Shown: positions 48,802-63,758, numbered from the stretch's first letter. The stretch: 64,000 bases of DNA from Lachancea thermotolerans CBS 6340 (GCF_000142805.1 NC_013079.1:496001-560000), one strand, 5' to 3'. Numbers and translations are program-made. Notes: generated by a model not told the origin, from the sequence alone.

Positions 48802-51510
48802 ATGGATAATGGTACCATAGGTGCTGAAGATGGTCATTTGATGAATATTGACGACAGGCTTATGAGGCCGAGTGGTGAGGGGGAGATACGGCCAGTGATA
48901 GAGATCGCAACGTACGCCGGAGTAGACGTGTATGAATGTTATTGTAGAGGCCAAGAGTCACGCATTGTGATGCGGAGGTGCATGGACAACTGGGTTAACA
49001 TCACACAGGTTTTCAAAATCGCGTCTTTCTCGAAAACCCAGAGAACCAAAATCCTCGAGAAAGAATCCAACATGGTCAAGCACGAAAAAATCCAGGGTGG
49101 ATACGGCCGATTCCAGGGCACATGGATTCCGCTTGAAAATGCCCACTACCTGGTCCAGAAGTATAGTGTGAGCGACTTGGTAGTGTCAACAATACTTCAT
49201 TTCCAACTAGACCCGAGAAACCCGCCCATGAGGAGGTCCAAAAACTCCGTCATCAAAAGGCAATCGCCAGGCACCAAGATCCAATCCCCATCGAGCTACA
49301 ACAAAACGCCAAAGAAGGGCGGGCCTGGAATAACAAAGAAGCAGAAGAAAAAACTGATGAACTCGTTCGGCTCCACTATCCAGACTACTGCTGTCAAGAA
49401 AGCGCAGCCACAACCGAGTCCATTACAGAACCTCGCGTTCCAGACACCGCAGCATCAGCAGCACCATCCCCTGCACAATAACTCCACGGTTATTGCCCCG
49501 GATCAACAAACGCCCGTTCAGCCTCCGAGCTATGAAACAACTCAGAAACCGTTACAGTTCTTTCCTTATCCTCAGCAGCAGCCTGCATTTCTAACTTTTG
49601 ATTCAAACAACCCACATCAACAACATAGTGCCAAGAGGTCTAAAAAACTACACAAAAATACTTCGAGTCAATTTCAAGCCCAGCACAGCTTTAGAGTTAT
49701 TAAGCAACAGTTCATGGGCCAGAACAACAACCTTCAAGCTCCCCAAACCCAAACAATGGTTGCTGTTCATCCTCATTCTTCGCATAAAGCTTCTCATTCT
49801 AATGGCTCTAATGGCTCAAATGGGTCCTCAATAGAATGTTTCTCGGCTCGGGATGATCCCTCGCCTATTTCATCTCGCTCTATTTCCCCCAAGTCAAGAC
49901 AAAGGCAACAGCAAGTTCAGAGAGTTGAAAATGACCAAAATGAAACACATATCACCGAGGATGACTACAAGGAGCTTCTCCTCCAAGTGCTATCGTCAGA
50001 CTGCTCTGCTAATGGAGCTGATTCTATTGTGTTGCCTGACGAACTTTTCCATCCGCCGCCAGAACTGGACATTAATTTTACAATAGATGACCAGGGACAT
50101 ACAACATTGCACTGGGCAGCAGCAATGGCCAATATTCCTTTGCTTAAAGTTATATTAACACTTCCAGTCAATATTTTACTTTGCAATCATCGAGGCTTCA
50201 ACACAATAACAAAAGCCTGCTTTTATAACAATTGTTATAAAGCTGGTGTTTTCCCGAAAGTTTTAGAGTTGCTCAAGCCCTGCATCATTACGCCTGATAT
50301 GAATGGCAGACTGCCGCTTCATTACTTGGTAGAACTGAGTGTCAACAAATCCAAAGATCCGGTGGTGATAAATTATTACCTGGATAGTTTATTAGATGCC
50401 TTGGCGCAAGAAGACATATCACTATTGAGAATGTGTCTTAACTACCAAGACAACTCTGGAAATACGGTGCTTCACCTCGCTGCTCTCAACTTGAATTTAG
50501 AGCTTTGTAACAAGCTCTGCTATCTGGGTAGCTCCATGGACATTTTGAACTTGGAGCATGAAACAGCTACGTCAATCCTGGCAAAGTTTAATCTAGTGCC
50601 ACCCACGTCCCAGCAAATTAGTGGCCCTACAAGTGACACACCAGTTGATGGAGTACCGCAACAGCCCAAGCAATTGAAACTTAGTACTCCAGTCATGACG
50701 AGGAAAAAGAACGGCAGCTTTGTACAGAGTGATGAACACACCATAGATCTGACACAGGAGTTGTCTACTATATCAAGTGACCCCACATCCTTTGTCAATT
50801 CTTCTAGAATAAAAAGCCCGAAGGATGTCAACCCTTTGCCTGCTGCTGACCCTCTATCTGTCTCCTCTACCGTAGCAAAAAATTCAAAAACTACACCTGC
50901 TGTTCCAATCATCAAACTCGATAGGGCTCGCTCTTCGCAACTCCTCACCAAGCAGTTATCCCATTTGACTACATCTTTGACAAGCTCGGTTGACGAAGAA
51001 ATTAGTGGCTTGGAGCTTGAAAAAGAAAAAACCCAAGAGTGTATTGGGAGCATAGACGGCTCTCTCAAGCATAATGAAGTCCAAATGCAAGAGCTTCTAC
51101 AGGGGCTCTCAAGCAAGGAAGAGCTTCAAAATAATGTATCAAACTTAACAAAACAGGTCAACGCTCAGATGTTGCGTCTCGCCAGTAGTATTGAGAAATC
51201 ACAAGCATTAGCGCTCGCAACCCTCGTCCATGAGGAAGAAGACGCTGTTACATCTAGTTCTGACGCCCTTCAGAAAGACCCCATGACATCGCCCGTTCGT
51301 GTGATTGGCAGCGACTTACTGCGGCTCGGACTGCAATTGGCACTTCTGCAGTTCGGGCGAAAGTGTGTAATTGAGAAGCTCGCTAGAAGCAAGTCTGAGA
51401 TTAACTCTACTCCCAAGGTCAAGAAATATCGGAAACTCATTGGGTTAACTATCGATGAGATAGATACAAAGCTTGACGACATTGAAAAGGATCTTCGTGC
51501 TAGTGTTTAA
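48802..51510 (+). CDS. SWI4: SBF DNA-binding subunit, G1/S transcription factor
   Basis: DNA-binding partner of Swi6 in SBF, which activates G1 cyclins and cell-wall genes at Start. The protein is 902 aa (S. cerevisiae 1093). The APSES/KilA-N domain spans about residues 30-140 (VIEIATYAGVDVYECYC, DNWVNITQVFKIASFSKTQR, EKIQGGYGRFQGTWIPLENA). A Gln/His/Pro/Ser-rich linker includes a short SNG repeat; ankyrin repeats lie from about 427 to 580 (DDQGHTTLHWAAAMANIPLL, DNSGNTVLHLAALNLNLEL); and the C-terminal coiled region (about 725-900) corresponds to the Swi6-binding part. Orthologue of YER111C. ATG 48802 is the first in frame. Mbp1 is excluded by synteny and by the APSES sequence. Confidence 0.95.
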   Translation: MDNGTIGAEDGHLMNIDDRLMRPSGEGEIRPVIEIATYAGVDVYECYCRGQESRIVMRRCMDNWVNITQVFKIASFSKTQRTKILEKESNMVKHEKIQGGYGRFQGTWIPLENAHYLVQKYSVSDLVVSTILHFQLDPRNPPMRRSKNSVIKRQSPGTKIQSPSSYNKTPKKGGPGITKKQKKKLMNSFGSTIQTTAVKKAQPQPSPLQNLAFQTPQHQQHHPLHNNSTVIAPDQQTPVQPPSYETTQKPLQFFPYPQQQPAFLTFDSNNPHQQHSAKRSKKLHKNTSSQFQAQHSFRVIKQQFMGQNNNLQAPQTQTMVAVHPHSSHKASHSNGSNGSNGSSIECFSARDDPSPISSRSISPKSRQRQQQVQRVENDQNETHITEDDYKELLLQVLSSDCSANGADSIVLPDELFHPPPELDINFTIDDQGHTTLHWAAAMANIPLLKVILTLPVNILLCNHRGFNTITKACFYNNCYKAGVFPKVLELLKPCIITPDMNGRLPLHYLVELSVNKSKDPVVINYYLDSLLDALAQEDISLLRMCLNYQDNSGNTVLHLAALNLNLELCNKLCYLGSSMDILNLEHETATSILAKFNLVPPTSQQISGPTSDTPVDGVPQQPKQLKLSTPVMTRKKNGSFVQSDEHTIDLTQELSTISSDPTSFVNSSRIKSPKDVNPLPAADPLSVSSTVAKNSKTTPAVPIIKLDRARSSQLLTKQLSHLTTSLTSSVDEEISGLELEKEKTQECIGSIDGSLKHNEVQMQELLQGLSSKEELQNNVSNLTKQVNAQMLRLASSIEKSQALALATLVHEEEDAVTSSSDALQKDPMTSPVRVIGSDLLRLGLQLALLQFGRKCVIEKLARSKSEINSTPKVKKYRKLIGLTIDEIDTKLDDIEKDLRASV

Positions 51511-51677
51511 AGGACGCGTGCCCTCACTCACATACCTTATGACATAATGACCCTAGACCCAGGCATTTTTAGCTAACTCGAGCTTTCTGTCAAGCCACGG
51601 GACCTTGCATATTCTCCGCGTTTTCAGCTCATCTCGTTAGATGTACCGATGTACGAAGAAGAAACGATCCGAGCTCG

Positions 51678-51717
51678 GAAAAATTTTTATGCTAAGAGGC
51701 GATGAGCATGCGATGAG
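51678..51717. promoter_or_regulatory. RRPE plus two PAC motifs upstream of KAP123
   Basis: GAAAAATTTTT at 51678-51688 (RRPE type) followed by GCGATGAG at 51699-51706 and again at 51710-51717 (PAC type), 177-216 bp before KAP123. RRPE next to PAC is the hallmark of ribosome-biogenesis promoters, bound by Stb3 and Dot6/Tod6 in S. cerevisiae. The rest of the 383-bp gap (51511-51893) shows nothing else. Confidence 0.65.
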
Positions 51718-51893
51718 ATGGACAGTCAATATAATTATCTGTATTCAATCGAGACAAGAGACTGCTATTCAGTTGTTTTGAGACGTGGGTTCCCGTTCAT
51801 TAAAGATTATTGTACCTGCTGTGAAAAGGTGCGAATTACTTGGTGAGGTAACCGTCAGAATACTACCGAAAGGAAGGCATCGAACCGAGTGAC

Positions 51894-54800
51894 ATGGACC
51901 AACAGTTCGTTTCTCAATTGGAGCAGCTGCTTAACGCTGTCCTCCAACCTAGCAACGGCTCTCTGAAGGAGGCCACTAAGACCTTACAGACTCAGTTTTA
52001 CACACAGCCTGCTGCGCTGCCTGCGTTGCTGCACATCTTGCAGAGCGGATCGAACGATGGGTTGAAGCAACTAGCAGGCGTGGAAGCCAGGAAGTTAGTT
52101 CCTACACAATGGACATCAATTGATGCTGGTGTCCAAGCTGAAATCAAGACCTCTCTTTTAAGCAGCGCGTTTTCAGAGCCCACAGAAATCGTGCGCCACG
52201 CCAATGCTAGAGCCATCGCCGCGATCGGCGGGGAGGAGCTAGACGAAAAAAAGTGGCCCGAACTGGTGCCCAGCTTGATTCAAGCAGCTTCTGGTAATGA
52301 TTCAAAAATCACCGAAACTGCGGTTTTCATTTTGCTCTCCTTGCTAGATAACATGAGCCCCGAGTTGAACCTTTACATCAGTGACTTTTTGAATCTCTTC
52401 TCAGTTACCATGGGCGAAGGCGCCAGCTTAGAATCAAGATCACTATCTGCCCAGGCTCTTAACCAGGTCTCCAATTTGATTGAGGAGGAAGGTGAGATTA
52501 ACCCAGAGTATGCGGCGAAGTTTGCTGCTCTGATTCCAGCTGTTGTTAATGTCTTGGAGGCTGTCATTAAAGCTGACGACACCACCAACACTAAGCTGAT
52601 CTTCAACTGCCTCAATGACTTTTTGCTCTTGGACTCTCAACTCACAGGTAACAGCGTTGTAGACTTGATTAAGCTTTCATTGCAAATCGCTGTCAACAAG
52701 GAAGTTGACGAGGAGGTTAGGGTGTTTGCTGTTCAATTCGCGACTTCAGCGCTGTCCTTTAGAAAGTCGAAGATCATTCAAGCGAAGATGGGCTTGGAAA
52801 TTACAATGGCAGCTCTGAGTGTGGCTTCCGAGGAGATTGATGTTGAGGATGAGCTAAACAATGAAGATGAAGCTGGAGAGAACGAAGAGAATACGCCATC
52901 TCTTACTGCTATCAGACTTTTGGCTTTCGCTTCTTCAGAACTCCCTCCTTCTCAGGTGGCTGTTCCTATCGTCGAGCACTTGCCTGCTATGCTTCAATCC
53001 TCCAACCCATTCGAGAGAAGAGCTATTCTTTTGGCTATTTCTGTTGCTGTCTCCGGCTCTCCTGACTATATCCTTTCTCAGTTGGACAAGATCATTCCTG
53101 CTACAATTGCTGGTTTGAAAGACAACCATCCTGTTGTTCAGCTGGCAGCTTTGAAATGTATCTCTCAGTTGACCACCGACCTGCAAGACGAAGTCGCTAA
53201 GTTCCATGAAGAATACTTGCCATTGATCATGGGTACGATTGACTCTGCGAAGAACGTCGTGATCTACAAATATTCCACTATCGCTCTAGATGGTTTGCTT
53301 GAATTCACTGCTTACGAGGCCATCTCTAAGTACTTGGAGCCTCTCATGAACAAACTCTTCCATATGTTGGACACTAATACTTCTTCTAAACTAAGGGCTG
53401 CTATTGTGTCTGCTATTGGATCCGCTGCCTTTGCCGCCGGCTCTGCTTTCCTACCATACTTCAAGACCTCTGTACAGTACTTGCAACAATTTATCCAAAA
53501 CTCAGGACAAATTGAAGGTATGTCTGAAGATGACTTAGAACTGAGGGCATTGACCTTTGAAAACATTTCCACCATGGGAAGGGCTGTAAGGTCGGAGGCT
53601 TTCCATGAGTTTGCCGAACCGTTGCTCAACTCTTCTTATGAGGCCATCAAGACCGATTCCGCTAGATTGAGAGAGTCTGGTTACGCGTTCATTGCAAACA
53701 TGGCCAAGGTTTATGGAAAGGACTTTGCCCCATTTTTGGCTACTATTCTTCCCGAAATCTTCAAGACTTTGGAACAGAAAGAATACCAGTTTAACATCGA
53801 TGAAGAGGCTGACGACTTGGCTGAACTCGAGGCCGACGATTTGCAGCAAAAATTCTCTGTCAACACAGGTATTTCTTACGAGAAGGAAGTTGCAGCGGCT
53901 GCCTTGTCAGAATTGGCCGTGGCTACAAAGGAAAGCTTCTTGGAATATGTTGAGCAGTCTTTGAAGGTTCTAAATGAGCAGGTCGAAGAATCATACGGCC
54001 TAAGAGAAACCGCTTTACACACCATTTGGAACATCGCCAAAGCCATTTTGCTCACTGCCAGCGCTAAGGAAGAAGATTTCCCAGTGGGAGTTCCGGCGGG
54101 ATCTTATGTTGACAACAACGTTCTTGCGGTCATTCAAAGCATCAGGTCTACTTCATTGGACAACCTCACTGAGGAGTTCGAGACTTCCATGGTCATCACC
54201 ATCTTAGAGGACTTTGCTGAGATGATTAGGAAGTTTGGCCCTATTGTGATAATAGACAATGGTGACTCCTCATCTCTAGAGAGGCTATGCGTTGAGGTAA
54301 TGAACTTGCTGAAGGGCAGCCACGCATGTCAAACAATTGACTACGAGGAGGATGTTCCAAAAGACGAGGACTTTGACGCATCTGAGACGGAAGCCGCACT
54401 CTTGGACTGTGCTCTTGAGGTGTTGGTGAGTTCGTCGTATGCTCTTGGCGGAGATTTCGCAAAAGTTTTCGAGAACTTTAAGCCAGTTGTTTTGAACCTG
54501 TTCCAATCGAAGTCGAAGAACAAGAGGTCAGCAGCAGTTGGTGCGGTCTCTGAAATCGCAGAGGGACTAAAGGAACACAACCCATTTGTTCAAGAGTTGC
54601 TTGAAGCCCTCATTGTGAGACTGACAAGCGACAAGTCACTTGAAGTTAGGGGTAACGCTGCCTATGGTGTTGGTCTGCTCTGCAAGTATGCCTCGTTCGA
54701 TGTTTCTGCCATCTACGAACCTGTTCTGAGAGCCATGTATGAGCTTCTCAGTACGGCTGACCAGAAGGCGCTCACAGCTGAGGATGACGAAGCTACTAGG

Positions 54801-55229
54801 GAGATTGTTGACAGAGCTTTTGCTAACGCCACTGGTTGTGTGGCCAGGATGACCTTGAAGAATGAGTCATTGGTCCCTCTGGAGCACACACTACCTGCTC
54901 TCCTGGGCCACCTGCCACTCAATACCGGTTACGAGGAGTACGGCCCTATTTTCGAGCTGATCATGAAACTCTACCAATCCAACAACAACTTGATTGTTAA
55001 TGAGACCCCAAGGGTGATCGACTTTTTCGAGGCGGTGTTCACTAAGGAGGCCGAGAGGGTCAGACTTGAGCAAGAGTCGACTCTTGGCAGAGAAGAGAAC
55101 ATGGACAGAATGAAGCAGTTCCAATCCCCTGAAGTGCAAACAAAGGTGATTGACCTGCTCAAATACTTGAACACTACATTCAGCGGCGTTGTATCCCAGA
55201 AGCCTGTTCTCGCCCAAGTCATTGCCTAA
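51894..55229 (+). CDS. KAP123: Karyopherin beta 4, importer of ribosomal proteins
   Basis: Importin-beta family receptor that brings ribosomal proteins and histones H3/H4 into the nucleus. The protein is 1111 aa (S. cerevisiae 1113). The N-terminal region has the importin-beta motif ([16 protein letters not shown]); about 24 HEAT repeats run through the whole protein; an acidic loop [16 protein letters not shown] lies at about residues 318-333, matching the acidic cargo-linked insert. The C-terminus is [18 protein letters not shown]. Orthologue of YER110C, next to SWI4 as in yeast. The RRPE/PAC promoter fits co-regulation with ribosome biogenesis. Confidence 0.97.
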   Translation: MDQQFVSQLEQLLNAVLQPSNGSLKEATKTLQTQFYTQPAALPALLHILQSGSNDGLKQLAGVEARKLVPTQWTSIDAGVQAEIKTSLLSSAFSEPTEIVRHANARAIAAIGGEELDEKKWPELVPSLIQAASGNDSKITETAVFILLSLLDNMSPELNLYISDFLNLFSVTMGEGASLESRSLSAQALNQVSNLIEEEGEINPEYAAKFAALIPAVVNVLEAVIKADDTTNTKLIFNCLNDFLLLDSQLTGNSVVDLIKLSLQIAVNKEVDEEVRVFAVQFATSALSFRKSKIIQAKMGLEITMAALSVASEEIDVEDELNNEDEAGENEENTPSLTAIRLLAFASSELPPSQVAVPIVEHLPAMLQSSNPFERRAILLAISVAVSGSPDYILSQLDKIIPATIAGLKDNHPVVQLAALKCISQLTTDLQDEVAKFHEEYLPLIMGTIDSAKNVVIYKYSTIALDGLLEFTAYEAISKYLEPLMNKLFHMLDTNTSSKLRAAIVSAIGSAAFAAGSAFLPYFKTSVQYLQQFIQNSGQIEGMSEDDLELRALTFENISTMGRAVRSEAFHEFAEPLLNSSYEAIKTDSARLRESGYAFIANMAKVYGKDFAPFLATILPEIFKTLEQKEYQFNIDEEADDLAELEADDLQQKFSVNTGISYEKEVAAAALSELAVATKESFLEYVEQSLKVLNEQVEESYGLRETALHTIWNIAKAILLTASAKEEDFPVGVPAGSYVDNNVLAVIQSIRSTSLDNLTEEFETSMVITILEDFAEMIRKFGPIVIIDNGDSSSLERLCVEVMNLLKGSHACQTIDYEEDVPKDEDFDASETEAALLDCALEVLVSSSYALGGDFAKVFENFKPVVLNLFQSKSKNKRSAAVGAVSEIAEGLKEHNPFVQELLEALIVRLTSDKSLEVRGNAAYGVGLLCKYASFDVSAIYEPVLRAMYELLSTADQKALTAEDDEATREIVDRAFANATGCVARMTLKNESLVPLEHTLPALLGHLPLNTGYEEYGPIFELIMKLYQSNNNLIVNETPRVIDFFEAVFTKEAERVRLEQESTLGREENMDRMKQFQSPEVQTKVIDLLKYLNTTFSGVVSQKPVLAQVIA

Positions 55230-55493
55230 TTGACTTTTTTGGCTTGAATTGTAAACTATTGATCTTTCAAACATTTATGTGTGATACCTATATTAGCAAC
55301 AGTATATACATCAACACGCATACATTACCGTGAAGCTGAGGGCATCCGCTCATCATTCTTCTTATTGGCTCGTTCCTGTCCACGAAGTCAAGCTTATTAT
55401 CATTTAAAAAAAGAGCATGTAATTTTGAACATGTCTTCATAAACAGTGAGAAGCATTCAATCAACGCCCAGGAAGCCAGATTTAGGCCTGACA

Positions 55494-56852
55494 ATGAGCA
55501 GCTCTAAACCAGCAGTGAGCTCCGATCTCTCCGGAATTAGCAATACGCTGGATGGCTCTACACAAGAGACTGGTGAGCCTGAAATCAATATTTTGAAAGA
55601 TCTCAAGGATGCAATTAATTATCTGATCTTCAACCCCGAAGCCAACCATATCATTATGCCACTAGTAGTGGTGATAGAATTTCTGGCTTTGGAATGGATT
55701 GTGGCACACGTGGAATACACGGAGATTGACTACAAAGCGTACATGGAGCAGATCTGGGCGATCCAGGCAGGAGAAACTGATTATTCGGCAATTGAGGGAT
55801 CTACAGGACCCCTTGTGTACCCTGCAGGGCATGTATGGATTTACGAGATGTTAGAGTGCGCTACTAGCGGCATGGATAACTTGAAAGCCGGTCAAACCAT
55901 TTTCCAGTTTTTATATGTGGCAACGTTGATACTCCAGATGATCTGCTACGTTTTGGTACAGCTTCCACCATGGTGCGTTGTACTCGCAGCACTGTCAAAA
56001 CGGCTGCATTCAATATATGTGTTAAGGCTCTTCAACGACTGCTTTGCCACTTTCTTTGTTGTGTCAACAGTACTTCTCCTACTACTTTCTGCTCGTTTGC
56101 AGAGGCGTTTTCTGTGTCTCCTTGCGAGTTTTACCTATGCAATGGCTGTGAGCGTTAAAATGAATGCACTGCTTTATTTGCCTGGGGTTTTGCTTTCCAT
56201 TTTCCAGCTGACGGGCGGCCATCTTGTTCAGACCGTGGCATGTTTGGCAGTGGTTTTTGGCTGGCAGATTTTTGTGGCTATGCCTTTTCTCCAAGAATAC
56301 GCCGTGCAGTACTGGGCTGCGGCCTTTGACTTCAAACGCCAGTTCATGTACTATTGGAGTGTCAATTGGCAGTTTGTTGATGAAGATGTGTTCCAAGACA
56401 AGTGGTTTCACCGCACTCTTCTGGCGAGCCACTTAATAGTGCTGCTTCTGTTCGCAGTAACAAGGTTCTTTCAGCGCCCTATCGATATTCAAAAGTCGTT
56501 ACGCGCATTACTCCACCCATTCACATCGGTTTTGGGCCAAGAGAATTGTCCTTCTCCTTCTCATATTGCTTACACGTTGCTGATGTCTAACTTCGTAGGC
56601 GTCATCTTCGCGCGCTCCTTGCACTATCAGTTTCTTTCGTGGTACCACTGGACCCTGCCTGTAATCATCCACTGGAGTGGTCTCCCTATGGCACTTGCTG
56701 TCCCATGGTATATTTTGCATGAATACTGCTGGAATAGCTACCCTCCCAACCCAACTTCTAGTATGCTACTGTTCTCTCTGAATACTATTTTGCTCGTTCT
56801 TGCATTTTGGGCTGCTCAGGTACGCGTTCCGCGCTCTAAGAAAGATCAGTAA
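55494..56852 (+). CDS. ALG3: Dol-P-Man alpha-1,3-mannosyltransferase
   Basis: ER enzyme that adds the first luminal mannose to the lipid-linked Man5GlcNAc2 precursor during N-glycan assembly. The protein is 452 aa (S. cerevisiae 458) with about ten membrane segments. Family pieces: EYTEIDYKAYMEQIWAIQAG and GSTGPLVYPAGHVWIYEML in the first luminal loop, RLFNDCFATFFV, AVSVKMNALLYLPG, FDFKRQFMYYWSVNWQFV, FARSLHYQFLSWYHWTLPV. The start is ATG 55494; the frame reaches GTG 55446. In S. cerevisiae ALG3 (YBL082C) is on the opposite strand relative to CDC27 and YBL081W, so a local flip separates the two lineages. Confidence 0.96.
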   Translation: MSSSKPAVSSDLSGISNTLDGSTQETGEPEINILKDLKDAINYLIFNPEANHIIMPLVVVIEFLALEWIVAHVEYTEIDYKAYMEQIWAIQAGETDYSAIEGSTGPLVYPAGHVWIYEMLECATSGMDNLKAGQTIFQFLYVATLILQMICYVLVQLPPWCVVLAALSKRLHSIYVLRLFNDCFATFFVVSTVLLLLLSARLQRRFLCLLASFTYAMAVSVKMNALLYLPGVLLSIFQLTGGHLVQTVACLAVVFGWQIFVAMPFLQEYAVQYWAAAFDFKRQFMYYWSVNWQFVDEDVFQDKWFHRTLLASHLIVLLLFAVTRFFQRPIDIQKSLRALLHPFTSVLGQENCPSPSHIAYTLLMSNFVGVIFARSLHYQFLSWYHWTLPVIIHWSGLPMALAVPWYILHEYCWNSYPPNPTSSMLLFSLNTILLVLAFWAAQVRVPRSKKDQ

Positions 56853-60295
<3,443 letters not shown>

Positions 60296-60637
60296 TCAAG
60301 ACGCTTCGCATTGTACTATCTGAATTTGAACATCAAAACAAATTTCGACGTCTTGACTTCCTTGGTCAAAGGCAAACTTAGAAAGCAGCATTTGTGATCT
60401 ACTCTGAGTGAGTCGCTAAGGGAGGGCAGATGCCAGAATTCATAGCGAGGCTGTTGGCGGAGAAGATCTGTCTTTTGCTCGAATGTGTTGATAGCACTTT
60501 AGACGGGCCCAAAATTCGTAATGTTCGAAAATTTTGACATGAACATAATAACTACTATGATTCTCTAAGTTGAAGCTACACTCAAGTTTCCAAGCCGCTA
60601 CGCTATTGGGCTGGAATTTGGTAACCACTAACGTAAT
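60296..60637. other. Intergenic region FLO8-GLE2
   Basis: 342 bp, FLO8 3' end and GLE2 promoter; nothing recognisable. Confidence 0.5.
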
Positions 60638-61741
60638 ATGTCAGCATTTTGGCGTGGCAATGGAAGTAGTGGGGTGGGATCTTCTGTCATGTCCGCAGAA
60701 AAGGATCTGGCCAATGACATTGTAATAAACAACCCTGCCGAGGACTCTATATCGGACATTGCGTTCTCGCCACAACAAGATTTTTTGTTTAGCGTCAGTT
60801 CCTGGGACAAGAAGGTTCGCGTTTGGGACATCAATGGCGGGACGGCGCAAGGAAGAGCAGAATATCAACACCAAGCGCCCGTGTTGGCCACGAGGTGGTC
60901 TGGGGATGGAACAAAAATCGCTTCTGGCGGATGCGACAATGCCGTCATGGTGTTTGACGTAGGCTCAGGGCAGGCACAGCAGGTCGGGGCGCACGATGCG
61001 GCGGTTAAGGCGCTGAGGTTCGTGCAGTGTGGGCCTACCAACGCTGAGTGTCTCGTCACGGGGTCTTGGGACAAGACCGTGAAATATTGGGACTTGCGCC
61101 AGCCGCAGCCGATTTCTACTCTCATGATGCCTGAGCGGGTGTACTGCATGGATTCCAAGCAGAAGCTGCTTGTCGTTGGTACAGCAGAGCGCCACATTGT
61201 CGTGATAGATCTTAACAACCCAACCTCGATTTTCAAGACCACCACGTCGCCGCTTAAGTGGCAGACCCGTTCCGTGGCCTGTTACATCGAGGGTAACGGG
61301 TTTGCGGTGGGGTCTATTGAGGGCAGGTGCGCCATTCAATATGTGGACGATCAAGAACAGCGGAAGTCCGGGTTCTCGTTCAAGTGCCATCGTGTGCAGC
61401 AACAAAGCACAGGCGCCGCAGGCGGGCGAAGCAGCACGGAGTCTCAGGTCTATCCAGTCAATAGCATCGTGTTCCATCCGGTCTATGGCACGTTTGCGAC
61501 TGCTGGCGGCGACGGCTCCTTCCACTTCTGGGACAAAAATCTCAGACATAGACTAAAGGGCTTCCCCTCGCTCAAAGCCTCGATTCCTGTGTGCAACTTC
61601 AACCGGAACGGCTCCATATTTGCCTATGCTCTTAGCTACGACTGGAGCCAAGGGCTCATGGGAAACCGTCCGGACTATCCTAACGTCGTGAGACTTCACG
61701 CCGTGACAGATGAAGAAGTTAAAGAGAAGAAGAAGAGGTGA
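60638..61741 (+). CDS. GLE2: Nuclear pore mRNA export factor Rae1/Gle2
   Basis: WD-repeat beta-propeller that binds the GLEBS motif of a nuclear pore protein (Nup116 in yeast) and acts in mRNA export. The protein is 367 aa (S. cerevisiae 365). Blades are visible from the repeats [92 protein letters not shown] and [20 protein letters not shown]. The C-terminus [15 protein letters not shown] is highly conserved in Rae1 proteins, with a basic end KEKKKR. Orthologue of YER107C. Confidence 0.97.
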   Translation: MSAFWRGNGSSGVGSSVMSAEKDLANDIVINNPAEDSISDIAFSPQQDFLFSVSSWDKKVRVWDINGGTAQGRAEYQHQAPVLATRWSGDGTKIASGGCDNAVMVFDVGSGQAQQVGAHDAAVKALRFVQCGPTNAECLVTGSWDKTVKYWDLRQPQPISTLMMPERVYCMDSKQKLLVVGTAERHIVVIDLNNPTSIFKTTTSPLKWQTRSVACYIEGNGFAVGSIEGRCAIQYVDDQEQRKSGFSFKCHRVQQQSTGAAGGRSSTESQVYPVNSIVFHPVYGTFATAGGDGSFHFWDKNLRHRLKGFPSLKASIPVCNFNRNGSIFAYALSYDWSQGLMGNRPDYPNVVRLHAVTDEEVKEKKKR

Positions 61742-62175
61742 GGCGTGAGCTGAACTTTCCAGACCCTCCTGCATATATATCGAACTAACTACGATATTGT
61801 AAAACTCATTGAAGCTATTTGAGCTGAAGATTCAGTGGATGTCTCAAGACCCTTAGGTTTCGCCACTTTTTCGGTGCTTAGCTGAGCTTCCTTATGATTT
61901 AGACCATCATCTGTACACATCAAAAAAAATTTTCAAATTAAAGCAGCTTGGAAATACAAGTAGCTCATCAACTAAAGACAAAAGCTCGAGCTTTTAAGGG
62001 CATTAAGAGGAGTACAGCTCTTCAAACAAATTTTTCTTGGGTTATTAATCCAATTGAGTTGTTAGTTGGCTTCGAGACGTGCCAAAAAGGACTTTTATTG
62101 GCTAACATTGGCTTTAAGTGGTAGTGATATTTGTGTTGAGTTAATTGGACAAGCAGTAAACGAAGTTCGAAAGCA
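61742..62175. other. Intergenic region GLE2-YBL081W
   Basis: 434 bp, promoter of the YBL081W orthologue; A-rich near 61921-61935. The plus-strand frame 62066-62263 overlaps the next gene in another frame and is not supported. Confidence 0.5.
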
Positions 62176-63189
62176 ATGCCAGGCCAAATTGTTAGCATCC
62201 CCTTCCTGTCTCAAGTTGAAGACATGGACAAGTACTTGCTGGAATACAGGAGCCTCAAATTAATGCCCCAGAACGCGGCGTCGTTCACGCAGCACCAACA
62301 GCAGCTACGCTATAATAATTCCAACAGGGGGGCAAGCAATAACAATGGGAACAACAGCATGGGAACAAACTTGCAAAATGGGCGCAAGAAGATCATGGGT
62401 AATATTAATGGCATTCAGGGCTACAGGTTTAATAAAAACATCCCAAAGTTTGGGCAACAGCCTCAACAGCAGCAGCAGCAGCAGTCGCAACAGCAGCAGT
62501 CGCAACAGCAGCAAGGTGTCTCTGGCGTTTCAACTTTTAAGCAGGCCTACCCTCAAGTTTTTTACGGATCCTCCAATAACAGTGCGACGTCATTGGCTCC
62601 GCAGGTGGCTTCGCCCACTATGTACGGTTCATCTGCGCAACCAAATCAGCAGTTCATGACAGCAAGCTCTTCGTCGAGCTCCACGCCACCTCCTAGATTG
62701 CATGTTTCTGTAAGCGGGGCGTCGTCTATTTCTTCTCTCGGCGGGGAATTTGACTATTTATTACCTAACGATTTGAATGGGCAACTGATGCCATCGGCGA
62801 CTGCGCAGGTTCCTCAGCCGCCAGCCTTGAACTGTGTTTCTAGTTCTGCCTCCATGAGTGGTACCTATTTGGATCCTGTTCCCGCCGCGCCTTCCGCCGG
62901 CTTCAAAATGAACGGTGGCATTTCTAGTTCTAACGATTTTATCAACGGTTTACCTTCCTCCTTATTATCGGAGGGAGCTGCCGCCTCAGAATTTATTGGA
63001 ATGAACGGATCAAACTCGTTGTTCAACGCGAACTCGATCAACTCATCTGTTGGCGCGGCCGCAGGATTGGCCCCTTCAAACAATTTTATGATGCACAATT
63101 CGAAGAACTGGGGTACAAACAACCCAAGTTCTTCCTCTACTTCTGGATCTTTCGGCATCTGGAACAATGATATGAGCGTATGGAGCTAG
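62176..63189 (+). CDS. YBL081W: Asn/Ser/Gln-rich protein of unknown function, YBL081W orthologue
   Basis: 337 aa (S. cerevisiae 368). The two ends are strongly conserved: the N-terminus MPGQIVSIPFLSQVEDMDKY, followed by LLEYRSLKL, and the C-terminus SFGIWNNDMSVWS. The middle is low-complexity, rich in Asn, Gln (polyGln around 62458-62512) and Ser. Function is unknown; the conserved terminal motifs look like short binding peptides, which is an inference. The order GLE2-YBL081W-PET112 fits the interleaved ancestral map. Confidence 0.9.
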   Translation: MPGQIVSIPFLSQVEDMDKYLLEYRSLKLMPQNAASFTQHQQQLRYNNSNRGASNNNGNNSMGTNLQNGRKKIMGNINGIQGYRFNKNIPKFGQQPQQQQQQQSQQQQSQQQQGVSGVSTFKQAYPQVFYGSSNNSATSLAPQVASPTMYGSSAQPNQQFMTASSSSSSTPPPRLHVSVSGASSISSLGGEFDYLLPNDLNGQLMPSATAQVPQPPALNCVSSSASMSGTYLDPVPAAPSAGFKMNGGISSSNDFINGLPSSLLSEGAAASEFIGMNGSNSLFNANSINSSVGAAAGLAPSNNFMMHNSKNWGTNNPSSSSTSGSFGIWNNDMSVWS

Positions 63190-63758
63190 GTGGGGTAAAA
63201 GCAGCGGTTATGAGTCGTTGAAGGATGTCTTTTTTTTTACACTTACGTTTTGTTTTATTTCAGGCTATTGAGACAGCGCTTTGACGTTATTGGGACAACA
63301 GCACACTGTTATTTGTTATTACAAAATTTAATTTTATTCTGTCTCACCCCTCGGTTGGATGGAGTGCATGCTTGGGCCTTAAATTAAGAGTTCGGTCGGG
63401 ATGAAGGTCTTCAAGCATTGCATTGTGGTTATTGTGGCTAGGTTTTACTTAAGAGGGTCTCTATTCTAAGAAGGGTGTTGTACATACTGGAAATGCTAAG
63501 GCATATCCATCGTGGGAGCGTGCAGTTGGCAACTATTACTGTCAACGAAAGTGCAGCTAGACCAAAGAATTTTGGTGCAACAGCTACAGCTATGATAGGA
63601 GATCTATTCCAAACCGGTCATCTTGAAAAGTTCGGAGCAAGTCAAATACACATTTTCTAGATAGAGGTTGTAATTGAAGTACGCTTTTTGTATCTTAACA
63701 TTTAGAATTTCTATTGACAAGGTGTTATATGCAGTGTGTTGAAAATGATATTTGTGTT
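63190..63758. other. Convergent intergenic region YBL081W-PET112
   Basis: 569 bp between two 3' ends, larger than needed for terminators. A 61-codon open frame (63475-63660) is not recognised. I looked for tRNA boxes and C/D snoRNA boxes and saw none that were convincing. Confidence 0.45.
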
